From: Mycobacterium colombiense CECT 3035
GTDB lineage: Bacteria > Actinomycetota > Actinomycetes > Mycobacteriales > Mycobacteriaceae
Length of the DNA: 64,000 nucleotides
Direction: 5' to 3'
Assembly: GCF_002105755.1 (NCBI RefSeq)
Contig: NZ_CP020821.1
Span: 310,001-374,000 of the forward strand
The translations under genes were made by a program, and so were the position numbers. This document shows, piece after piece, positions 56,930 through 64,000 of this stretch; the stretch's first letter is position 1; each line of letters opens with the position of its first letter. Under the pieces are notes generated by a model, which saw only the letters and a list, made by a program, of their open reading frames with translations, did no database searches and was not told where the DNA came from.

Positions 56930-57322
56930 TCAGGACGAGCAGTGGGTGGTCTTGACCCGTCCGTTGGGTGAGCCCAGCTTGGCCAGCGCGTCGTTCGCGG
57001 ACGCCGTCGTGTCGGGACCCGAGCCGCCCTGGAACCGGCCGGAGGCGCGGTCGAACGCGACCGATGCGCACCCGTTGCGCGTGCCGGCCACGACCTCACA
57101 GGGGTCGCCGGCTTCGGCGGTGCAGTGGGCCAGCGCGATGTGGTTCGCCTCCTCCTGACTGCCGCCGGTGCCCCAGCCGGCGGCTCGTCCGGTCCCGACG
57201 GACACGGCCAGCGCAACGAAGGCGTCGTCGGCCCGGGCCGCCGGCGCCGGCAGCGCGACGGCCCCGCTGACGACCGCAACGACGATGGCAATGATCGATC
57301 GCACCGCTTCACTCCTTTGCAA
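56930..57322 (-). CDS. Secreted DUF4189 protein
   Basis: This 130-residue protein has a signal peptide (hydrophobic IIAIVVAVVSGAVALPAPA, cleavage near AARA) and a DUF4189 domain: ALAVSVGTGRAAGWGTGGSQ, ANHIALAHC, GDPCEVV, GTRNGCASVA and a final THC. Four Cys suggest two disulfides. The family contains mycobacterial secreted proteins with GxGxS-type glycine-rich strands; no enzyme activity is assigned. The base composition returns to high GC here. It is in line with the hydrolase but 75 bp before the small ORF. Confidence 0.85.
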   Translation of the reverse strand: MQRSEAVRSIIAIVVAVVSGAVALPAPAARADDAFVALAVSVGTGRAAGWGTGGSQEEANHIALAHCTAEAGDPCEVVAGTRNGCASVAFDRASGRFQGGSGPDTTASANDALAKLGSPNGRVKTTHCSS

Positions 57323-57390
57323 TGCTCAGGAGAGGAATCTAGCGCCGACGGCGGCGACCGCGCGGGCGAATGGGCCGCCGCGTCGCCGGG

Positions 57391-57615
57391 CTACGAGTTG
57401 TCTTCCGGGTCTTCGGCCAGGTAGGTGACCTCGTACCAGCGCCGGTTGGGTTCGGCGTCGAAAGCCTCGGTCGCGGTTGCCCGCTCGAGCCGGACGTCGG
57501 TCAGGTGCGGATTATCCACGCGGATGCGGTCTTCGAGCTCGGCATGCAGCGCGTCGCCGTCCAGGGCGATATCGGCGTCCGCGCGGCCCGTGTACCTCGT
57601 CCAACTCACGCCCAC
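57391..57615 (-). CDS. Short conserved hypothetical protein
   Basis: This frame encodes about 74 residues from the GTG at 57615 (VGVSWTRYTGRADADIALDG...). GTG codons at 57609 and 57657 are alternative starts. It is acidic, soluble and has RRWYEVTYLAEDPEDNS at its end, with repeated beta-strand-like segments. No family recognised. It is divergent from the first amidohydrolase gene by about 120 bp. Coding status is likely from codon pattern and high acidity but not certain. Confidence 0.5.
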   Translation of the reverse strand: MGVSWTRYTGRADADIALDGDALHAELEDRIRVDNPHLTDVRLERATATEAFDAEPNRRWYEVTYLAEDPEDNS

Positions 57616-57738
57616 ATTGTGCTCCGGTGGCTGCGCGCCACGAAATCCTCGGGCCACCTGCGGGTCTCACGAACGAAATTCGGCCTTCGCGAGCCGATCC
57701 GTTTCTTCTATACTCGGCATACTCTCGTGGAGGATGCG

Positions 57739-59013
57739 ATGGCTACAACCTGGGACACGCTCGATCGCTATGTCGTCATCTCGACGGACACCCACGCCGG
57801 GGCGGATCTGTACGGCTACAAACCGTATCTGCCGGCGCGGCTGCACGAGGAGTTCGACGCCTGGGCCAAGGCCTACGCCAGCCCGTTCGACGATCTGATC
57901 GTCGCCACCGCCGCCCGGAACTGGGACCACGAGCTGCGGATCTCCGAGATGGACGCCGACGGGGTGGCCGCCGAGGTGCTGCTGCCCAACACCGTTCCGC
58001 CGTTCTTCCCGAGCACCCCGAACATCACCATCAGCCTGCCCCGCACTCGTGCGGACTTCGAGAACCGCTGGGCCGGCGTGCAGGCGCACAACCGATGGCA
58101 GATCGACTTCTGTTCGCTGGCTCCGGCCCGGCGCCGCGGGCTGATTCAGATCTTTCCCAACGACATCGAGCTGGCGCTGGAAGAGATCCGCTGGGGCGCG
58201 GAGCAGGATTGCTTTGGAGGCGTGCTCATTCCAGCGGTCTCGCCCGGTGACCCGCACGTGGCCCCGCTCTTTCACACCCGCTATGAACCGATCTGGGCGC
58301 TCTGCGCGGACTTGGACCTGACGGTGGTGCAGCACGCGGGTGCCGGCAGCCCCGAGATGCCGATGGACCAGCCGGCGTCCAACGCGGTGTTGATCACCGA
58401 GATGGCGATCTGGGCCCAGCGCACCCTCGGTCACCTGATCTTGGCCGGGGTTTTCGAGCGCCATCCGACGTTGCGGTTCGTGCCGACCGAGCAGGGCACG
58501 CTGTGGGTGCCCGGGCAGCTCGGCGTCCTCGACGCCATGGTGCCCACCATGAAGTCCGACGCCGGCAACCGCACCTACGGAATGTTCGGCGGATCCTCCG
58601 TCGATGCGCTGACCCTGACTCCCAGCGAATACGTGCAGCGGAACTGCTATCTGGCCAGCGAGCTGATGCCCTTCGACGGCTCGATGATCGACTTCATGGG
58701 GCCCGAGCACATCATGTGGGGTAGCGATTATCCGCACGAGGAAGGCTTTGCGCCCCACTCCAAGTTGGCCATTCGCTGGGCCCTGCACGACAGGCCGCAG
58801 GATGACTGCCGAAAGATCTTGGGCGGCAACGCCGGTCGCCTGTACCGATTCGACCTCGACGCACTGGCCCCGGTGGCTGCCAAGATCGGCCCCACCGTTG
58901 CCGAGGTGCACACGCCCTTGGAGGACACCGGCTATCGCGCGCCGGCCGCGTTCGGCTACCGACCGTTCGAGGGCGGGCTGGCGCTCAAGCGGCTGGCCCC
59001 GCAGCGACGCTAA
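57739..59013 (+). CDS. Amidohydrolase_2-family metal-dependent hydrolase
   Basis: This 424-residue protein has the TIM-barrel Amidohydrolase_2 fold. Metal candidates are Asp17 and His19 in VISTDTHAG, His in VVQHAGAG and Asp in MWGSDYPHEEG. Related enzymes include ACMSD-type decarboxylases and C-C hydrolases; the first motif is DxH rather than HxH. GGAGG precedes the ATG at 57739 by five bases. It has two paralogues in the window (61703, 62931). It converges with the IclR gene and overlaps its stop by 4 bp. Confidence 0.9.
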   Translation: MATTWDTLDRYVVISTDTHAGADLYGYKPYLPARLHEEFDAWAKAYASPFDDLIVATAARNWDHELRISEMDADGVAAEVLLPNTVPPFFPSTPNITISLPRTRADFENRWAGVQAHNRWQIDFCSLAPARRRGLIQIFPNDIELALEEIRWGAEQDCFGGVLIPAVSPGDPHVAPLFHTRYEPIWALCADLDLTVVQHAGAGSPEMPMDQPASNAVLITEMAIWAQRTLGHLILAGVFERHPTLRFVPTEQGTLWVPGQLGVLDAMVPTMKSDAGNRTYGMFGGSSVDALTLTPSEYVQRNCYLASELMPFDGSMIDFMGPEHIMWGSDYPHEEGFAPHSKLAIRWALHDRPQDDCRKILGGNAGRLYRFDLDALAPVAAKIGPTVAEVHTPLEDTGYRAPAAFGYRPFEGGLALKRLAPQRR

Positions 59014-59894
59014 GCGTCTTCGGTCAAGGCGGCGCTGAGTCGCCGTGTCGCAGTGCAGAGTTGGGCGCCCAGGTGAGTGACCGCCGCGCCGCTCATCGGC
59101 GCGGCGCTGGGCACCAGGCTGAGCATCAGCGCGATGCGCGAATCGCGTTGCAGGATCGGGGAGTCGATGTGGCTCACCTCGTAGGTGCGGTCCGGGTCCA
59201 GGTCGACGGGAAACCACTCCTCCTGATGGATGAGTTCGTCGGTCAACTCCTGCGCCAGCCGGCTCAGCCGGGTGGACCGCACCTCGGCAGTGCGCACGAT
59301 CTGCGCCAGTTCCCGCAGCCGCAGATCGGGCAGGATGTGCAGACCGACGGCGTAGCCGCGCCGCTGGGCGGCGGTGATGGCCTGGCGGTAGCGATCGCGC
59401 ACGTCGTCGGGCAGCGCGCCCAGCCAACTCTCTCGAGCGTCCGGCCCGGCCCAGGCGACGGTCGATGCGCCATAGGGAGGGCGGTGGGGGAACTGGGTGC
59501 CGATGGGCATCGGGTGACCGCCGCCGTGCGGGCTTCGCACCTGATCGACGACGGTGGAGTAGTCATCGCTCACCGAGAACGCGACGCAGTGCGCGCCCGT
59601 CGCGGCCGACAGCTCGGCCATCGCGGAGCGGGCCAACACCAGGGCCGGATAGCGGGCCGCGGCCTCCCGGCCCAGCCGGACCAGGGCGGGACCGAGGTGA
59701 TACGTCTTGCGGTTCGGGTCGCGCAGCAGCCAGCCGGCGCGGAGCAATTCGGACAGCATCGAATGGCAGCTGGCCTTGTGCACGCTCAGGTGGCGCGACA
59801 CCTCGGCTAAGGTCATGCCCCCGCCGGTATCGCGCGCCAGCTGCTCGAACAGGTTCACGACCCGTTCGGTCTGCGGGGAGGGGCGCGGCGCCAT
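59010..59894 (-). CDS. IclR-family transcriptional regulator
   Basis: This 294-residue regulator has a winged helix-turn-helix at about 10-70 (MTLAEVSRHLSVHKASCHSM) and an IclR effector domain from about 85 (PALVLARSAMAELSAATGAH) to the end. IclR proteins sense small carboxylic or aromatic acids. It is divergent from the SDR operon with 38 bp between start codons, filled by a strong palindrome. It also overlaps the first amidohydrolase at its 3' end. It is therefore the likely local controller of the whole cluster. Confidence 0.9.
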   Translation of the reverse strand: MAPRPSPQTERVVNLFEQLARDTGGGMTLAEVSRHLSVHKASCHSMLSELLRAGWLLRDPNRKTYHLGPALVRLGREAAARYPALVLARSAMAELSAATGAHCVAFSVSDDYSTVVDQVRSPHGGGHPMPIGTQFPHRPPYGASTVAWAGPDARESWLGALPDDVRDRYRQAITAAQRRGYAVGLHILPDLRLRELAQIVRTAEVRSTRLSRLAQELTDELIHQEEWFPVDLDPDRTYEVSHIDSPILQRDSRIALMLSLVPSAAPMSGAAVTHLGAQLCTATRRLSAALTEDA

Positions 59895-59896
59895 AG

Positions 59897-59928
59897 CCGC
59901 AATAGTCGCATAGTGCGACTACTTGCGG
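59897..59928. promoter_or_regulatory. Palindromic operator between IclR and SDR genes
   Basis: A perfect 8-bp inverted repeat TAGTCGCA / TGCGACTA around TAG (59903-59921) is nested in outer arms CCGCAA (59897-59902) and TTGCGG (59923-59928), with one extra base on the right. The whole 32-bp element nearly fills the divergent gap. It should bind the IclR protein and control both directions. Confidence 0.82.
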
Positions 59929-59932
59929 TGTT

Positions 59933-60898
59933 ATGCGCGACCATGTGACGATGGCCACAATGAAGGACCTTCCGGGCAAGGTGGCGGTCGTGACCGGTGG
60001 AGCCGGCGGCATCGGCCGGGCCATGGGCAGGCGTTTCGGTCAAGAGGGCATGAAGGTCGTGCTCGCCGACGTCCTCGCCGAACCGCTGGACAAGGCGACC
60101 CGGGAACTCGCCGACGAGGGCGTCGACGTGGCCGGGGTGGTCACCGACGTCACCGATTACTCGTCGGTCGAGTCGCTGGCCAAGGAGGCGGTGTCTCGCT
60201 TCGGCGCGGTGCACGTGGTGTGCAACAACGCCGGCACCGGCGGGGTCTCCGAGGGGTACATGTGGGAACACGACCTCGCCGATTGGCGCTGGGGGATCGA
60301 CGTCAACGTGCTGGGCGTCATCCACGGCATCAAGGCCTTCGTGCCCCTCCTGCTCGAGCAGGGCGAAGGGCACGTCGTCAACACCTGTTCGGGCAACGGC
60401 GGATTCGCGCCGATCGCCCGCGGGGCCATGGGCGGACCGGCCACCGCGGTGTACCCGATGACCAAGGCCGCGGTGCTCTGCCTGACCGAGAGCCTCTACA
60501 CGCACCTGGAGATGACCGGAACGCGGGTTCGCGCGCATGTCTTGTTCCCCGGCGGCTTTCTGAACACCGGCATCTGGGAGTCGTGGCGGCACCGGCCGCA
60601 GCGCTACGCCGTGACCCAGGAACGTCGCACCCCGGAGCAGACGCTGGCGAAGGTGGTGGCCCGGTTCGAGACCGCGGGGGCGCATGTCGAGTTCACCCCG
60701 CTCGAGACCGTCGCCGAGCAGGTAATGGACGGAATCCTGGCGGACCGCTTCTGGATGATGGGTCCGCCCACGCCGGCCGATGAGGTGGTGAGCCGCAAGG
60801 CGGCATCGATCCTGAATCGCGGCGCGCCCGATTACCTGGTCGACGTCCTCGGCCGACATGCCGAAGGCGACGCGGAACCGGAAGGAGAAAAGCGGTGA
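59933..60898 (+). CDS. SDR-family NAD(P) oxidoreductase
   Basis: This 321-residue short-chain dehydrogenase carries TGGAGGIGRAMG as cofactor motif, NNAGTGG, Ser in NTCSGNGG and Tyr-x3-Lys in YPMTKAA. Asp in VLADVL after beta-2 favours NAD(H). It lacks the mycofactocin-type insertion of the two SDRs near 52,000. The start could be the ATG at 59933, 59951 or 59960; none has a good ribosome-binding site and the first is only a few bases from the operator. Its stop overlaps the next start (GTGA). Confidence 0.88.
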   Translation: MRDHVTMATMKDLPGKVAVVTGGAGGIGRAMGRRFGQEGMKVVLADVLAEPLDKATRELADEGVDVAGVVTDVTDYSSVESLAKEAVSRFGAVHVVCNNAGTGGVSEGYMWEHDLADWRWGIDVNVLGVIHGIKAFVPLLLEQGEGHVVNTCSGNGGFAPIARGAMGGPATAVYPMTKAAVLCLTESLYTHLEMTGTRVRAHVLFPGGFLNTGIWESWRHRPQRYAVTQERRTPEQTLAKVVARFETAGAHVEFTPLETVAEQVMDGILADRFWMMGPPTPADEVVSRKAASILNRGAPDYLVDVLGRHAEGDAEPEGEKR

Positions 60899-61698
60899 GC
60901 AGCAAGGTAATTCGCTACGGACCCCGCCCACCCGAGGCGCAGGTCGACCACGAGATCGATGCCACCAAGGCGCCCATCGCCACCGAGGCGGTGACGGTCA
61001 CCTACCGCACCGATCCCGAGATTGTCGCGGCCGTGCTGCCCAAACCGCTGGAGCCTGCGGCCGAACCACTGGTGCGAATCCAGCTGCAACGGGTCCGGAT
61101 CGAGGGCATGGCGCCCTTCGGGTCGGCCGTGTTTTCGGTGACCGCCCGGCACGGCGAACGCGAGGGCGACTACCCACTGTTCATGCCCCAGTCCACCGAA
61201 CAGTCGGTCACCGGCGGCCGCGAAACATTCGGCGAGCCAAAGAAACTGGCCCACATCGCGGTGGAGCGCGACGCGGACCGCATCACCGCCGTGGTTGACC
61301 GGCTCGGCTACCCGCTGATCACAGTGAGCGGCCGCGTCGAGGGCCCGGCCGAGCTGCCGCCCGACCAGATGAACACCGAGTTCTACTTCAAATTCCTGCG
61401 CGCCCCCGACGGCGGCGGCATCACCGACCCCCACCTGGTGTACGGCGAGTACCACCGCCACTACGAGCTGCTGGAGAACGTCCACGGAACCCTCGAGTTG
61501 GGCGAGTCGCCGTTGGATCCGGTGGCCGACATCGTCGTTCGCCAGATCCGGTCGATCACCTGGTGTCGCCGGCGCACCATCCAGGTGGGCCGGATCGCGG
61601 CACGGGTGCCGCAGGAATGGCTGCTGCCCTACGTGCACCAGCGCTACGACGACGTGGCCTTGCTCGCCGCCCCTCGGCCCGAACCGGCCCGGGCATAG
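60895..61698 (+). CDS. Acetoacetate decarboxylase-family protein
   Basis: This 267-residue protein resembles acetoacetate decarboxylase. The Schiff-base lysine motif GEPKKLAHI (Lys116/Lys117) is present, as are RIQLQRV and YVHQRYDDV at the end. The family includes true decarboxylases and aldolase-like enzymes that act on longer beta-keto or unsaturated acids, so the substrate is open. It is coupled to the SDR by a 4-bp overlap and to the second amidohydrolase by a 4-bp gap. Confidence 0.85.
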   Translation: MSSKVIRYGPRPPEAQVDHEIDATKAPIATEAVTVTYRTDPEIVAAVLPKPLEPAAEPLVRIQLQRVRIEGMAPFGSAVFSVTARHGEREGDYPLFMPQSTEQSVTGGRETFGEPKKLAHIAVERDADRITAVVDRLGYPLITVSGRVEGPAELPPDQMNTEFYFKFLRAPDGGGITDPHLVYGEYHRHYELLENVHGTLELGESPLDPVADIVVRQIRSITWCRRRTIQVGRIAARVPQEWLLPYVHQRYDDVALLAAPRPEPARA

Positions 61699-61702
61699 CG
61701 CG

Positions 61703-62917
61703 ATGGAGCGGTACACGGTCATTTCGGCCGACTGCCACGCCGGCGCCGACCTGCTCGGCTACCGCGAGTACCTCGATCCGCAATACCGGGACGAATTCGA
61801 CGGCTGGGCAAAGACATTCGTCAACCCGTTCGGTGATCTCACCGAGCCCGAGGCGGAGCGCAACTGGAACAGCGATCGGCGCAACGCCGATCTGGATGCC
61901 GAAGGGACCGCGGGGGAGGTCATCTTCCCCAATACCGTGCCGCCGTTCTTTCCTCAGGCCAGCCTGGCCGCGCCGCCGCCGGAGACCGCCCGGGAACTCG
62001 AGCTGCGCTGGGCCGGGCTGCGGGCGCACAATCGCTGGCTGTCCGACTTCTGCTCGTTGTCGCCCGAGCGGCGCGCGGGGGTGGGCCAGATCCTGCTCTC
62101 AGACCTCGACGAAGCCGTCGCCGAGGTGGCGCAGATCGCCAAGCTGGGGCTGCGCGGCGGTGTGCTGCTGCCCGGAGTCGCACCCGGCACCGGGATTCCC
62201 GCGCTCTACGCCGAGCACTGGGAGCCGCTCTGGGCGGCGTGCGACGAGGCCGGCCTGGTGGTCAACCACCACGGCGGCAACGCCGGACCGACCCCGACGG
62301 ACGGGTGGGGCAGTTCGTTCGCGGTGTGGGTGTACGAGACACACTGGTGGGCGCATCGGGCGTTGTGGCACTTGATCTTCAGTGGTGTGCTGGATCGCCA
62401 TCCGGAACTGACCGTGGTCTTCACCGAGCAGGGCGCCGGGTGGATACCGGCGACCTTGGACTCGCTCGACGTCGCGGCGGCCCGGTACGGCCGGGCGAAT
62501 TCGGCGATCGCGCGCTTCGCCGGGCCCACCGCCGGCTCGCTGAGGCTCAAGCCCAGCGAGTACTGGTCGCGTCAGTGTTACGTCGGTGCCAGCTTCATGC
62601 GACCGGTGGAATGCGCGGAGCGGTACGGAATCGGCGTCGACCGAATCATGTGGGGGAGTGACTACCCGCATTTCGAGGGGACCGCCCCCTACACCCGAGA
62701 GGCGTTGCGCCACACCTTCTCCTGTGTCCCGGCGGAAGAGGTGGCGGCCATGGTGGGCGGGAATGCGGCGACGGTGTACGGCTTCGACCTCGACGCCCTC
62801 GCGCCTCTGGTCGACCGAATCGGCCCGACCGTGGCCGAGGTCGCCGAGCCGCTGGCGGCGGTGCCCGCGGACGCGCGCAGCACCGTTTTCGAACCCGACC
62901 CCATCCGTACCTGGTAG
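61703..62917 (+). CDS. Amidohydrolase_2-family metal-dependent hydrolase
   Basis: This 404-residue paralogue of the protein at 57739 has VISADCHAG (Asp10, His12), LRAHNRWLSDFCS, a His pair in VVNHHGGNAG and MWGSDYPHFEG with the late Asp. The AHNRW and GSDYPH motifs are shared by all or most members of the cluster. It is the third gene of the operon. It may hydrolyse or decarboxylate a ring-cleavage or keto-acid product formed by its partners. Confidence 0.89.
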   Translation: MERYTVISADCHAGADLLGYREYLDPQYRDEFDGWAKTFVNPFGDLTEPEAERNWNSDRRNADLDAEGTAGEVIFPNTVPPFFPQASLAAPPPETARELELRWAGLRAHNRWLSDFCSLSPERRAGVGQILLSDLDEAVAEVAQIAKLGLRGGVLLPGVAPGTGIPALYAEHWEPLWAACDEAGLVVNHHGGNAGPTPTDGWGSSFAVWVYETHWWAHRALWHLIFSGVLDRHPELTVVFTEQGAGWIPATLDSLDVAAARYGRANSAIARFAGPTAGSLRLKPSEYWSRQCYVGASFMRPVECAERYGIGVDRIMWGSDYPHFEGTAPYTREALRHTFSCVPAEEVAAMVGGNAATVYGFDLDALAPLVDRIGPTVAEVAEPLAAVPADARSTVFEPDPIRTW

Positions 62918-62930
62918 CGAAAGGTCCACC

Positions 62931-64000
62931 GTGAACCCCTACATCATCATCTCCGCGGACACCCACGCCGAGCTCCCGACGGAGCGGTACCGCGAATACG
63001 TCGACCCCGAATACCGGGAGGACTTCGAGGCCTACCTGGCCGAGAAGACCGCCGCGGCCCAGGCGGGCGGATTCATCGACGAGGAATTTGCCGAGCAGTG
63101 GTTCTCCGAGCACGGTGACGGCATCGCCGGCGGATGGGATGTAGGCCTGCGGGACAAGGAATTAGACGGCGACGGGGTGGTGGGCGAGGTCATCTTTCCC
63201 GACGCCGACGCCGTCACCGGGGTAGCCGGGGCACCGTTCGGGGCAGGCCTGGGCCAGTCGGGTGACCTCGACCCCGGGCGCGCGATGGCCGGGGCGCGTG
63301 CCCACAACCGCTGGTTGGCTGAGTTGTGCAGCCACAATCCCGAGCGGCGGGCCGGCGTCGCGGTCGTGCCGATACTGGCGGACGTCGACGCGGCGGTCGC
63401 CGAGATCACCCGGGCGGCGGAGTCCGGACTGCGGGGCGGGATCCTGATTCCGGCGCGCTGGGTCGGCTACCCGCCCTACCACGACCGTCGCTACGACAAG
63501 GTCTGGGCCGCCTGCCAAGACCTGCAGATGCCGGTCCACACCCATTCGGGCCCCGCCCCGCAGGAGGAGTACGGAGGACACCTGGGCATCTATGTCACCG
63601 AGGTGCGCTGGTGGGGCGCCCGGCCCCTGTGGTTCGCGCTGTGGTCCGGCGTGTTCGAGCGCTTCCCCGGGCTGCGATGGGGGGTCACCGAGTGCGGTGC
63701 CTTTTGGGCCAATGATCTTCTCTGGCTGATGGATACGCGGTATCTGCGTGAGCACTCGGCGAAGAAGATGAGTCACATGATGGAGGGCGACCTGACGATG
63801 CCGCCCTCGGCCTACTTCGACCGGAATTGTTTCATCGGGGCGACCACCACCGAGCGCAGGGAGCTGGCGCGGCGCTACGAGATCGGTGTCGCAAACCTGC
63901 TGTGGGGCAATGATTTTCCCCATCCGGAGGGAACCTGGCCGCACACCCGTGACTGGCTGCGCCGGTCCTTCTGGGACATCCCCGTCGAGGAGACGCGACA
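62931..64000 (+). CDS. Amidohydrolase_2-family hydrolase, 3' end outside window
   Basis: The GTG at 62931, with AAGG six bases upstream, opens a frame that stays open to the window end (356 codons visible). It has IISADTHAE (Asp10, His12), RAHNRWLAELCSHNPERRAG, VHTHSGPAP and LLWGNDFPHPEGTWPHTR. GNDFPH replaces GSDYPH. It has a longer acidic insertion near residue 40-65 than its paralogues. It is 13 bases after the second amidohydrolase and belongs to the same operon. Confidence 0.88.
   Translation, partial: MNPYIIISADTHAELPTERYREYVDPEYREDFEAYLAEKTAAAQAGGFIDEEFAEQWFSEHGDGIAGGWDVGLRDKELDGDGVVGEVIFPDADAVTGVAGAPFGAGLGQSGDLDPGRAMAGARAHNRWLAELCSHNPERRAGVAVVPILADVDAAVAEITRAAESGLRGGILIPARWVGYPPYHDRRYDKVWAACQDLQMPVHTHSGPAPQEEYGGHLGIYVTEVRWWGARPLWFALWSGVFERFPGLRWGVTECGAFWANDLLWLMDTRYLREHSAKKMSHMMEGDLTMPPSAYFDRNCFIGATTTERRELARRYEIGVANLLWGNDFPHPEGTWPHTRDWLRRSFWDIPVEETR

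Overview
The window is a high-GC actinobacterial chromosome segment. Its gene order follows, in reverse numbering, the Mycobacterium tuberculosis block from Rv2721c/lexA down to Rv2667/clpC2. Near-identical product lengths (for example LexA, IdeR, Dut, ChdC, Cei, RidA) and lineage-restricted families (DUF732, mycofactocin-coupled SDRs, AftC, Cei) point to a Mycobacterium. The M. tuberculosis ABC genes Rv2688c-Rv2686c and the second ars-like transporter are absent, and the material after clpC2 is not H37Rv-like. I would guess an environmental or M. avium-complex-like slow grower; species cannot be fixed by eye. I saw no tRNA, rRNA, CRISPR array or intact insertion sequence.

Core region (1-45,700). 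Control genes dominate the first third: lexA with its SOS boxes and divergent chiZ, nrdR, ideR, sigB and sigA. Around them lie small conserved actinobacterial proteins, polyphosphate glucokinase, SuhB, the envelope protein Cei, dUTPase, a potassium module (two TrkA/RCK proteins divergent from a KimA-like APC permease), an rRNA/tRNA (uracil-5-)-methyltransferase, an ion transporter with a CBS protein, dxs, an RNase D-like nuclease, EchA15, a heme operon (hemE, cgoX/hemY, chdC, methyltransferase), msrB, arabinosyltransferase aftC, a TAP-like lipoprotein, RibD2, ZapE and clpC2. Two genes are broken by single-base frameshifts: the PhzF-like gene and a trypsin-like lipoprotein.

Accessory region (45,700-64,000). 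It starts with two secreted DUF732 proteins, a CtaG-like protein and a cation efflux protein. A leftward operon follows (two mycofactocin-type SDRs, a double CMD-domain protein, an aldehyde dehydrogenase, two hypotheticals), divergent from a TetR gene with two near-identical palindromic operators between them. Next come two more DUF732 genes and a lower-GC stretch with a small secreted protein, a possible 35-residue ORF and an alpha/beta hydrolase. The end holds a catabolic-looking cluster: three related amidohydrolases, an SDR and an acetoacetate-decarboxylase-like protein, divergent from an IclR regulator over a strong palindrome.

The most informative new signals are regulatory: twin palindromes exactly overlying the -35 and -10 of a probably leaderless clpC2 promoter, the TetR operator centred on its own start codon, the IclR palindrome, the tandem half-degenerate SOS boxes before chiZ and the duplicated hairpin after nrdR.
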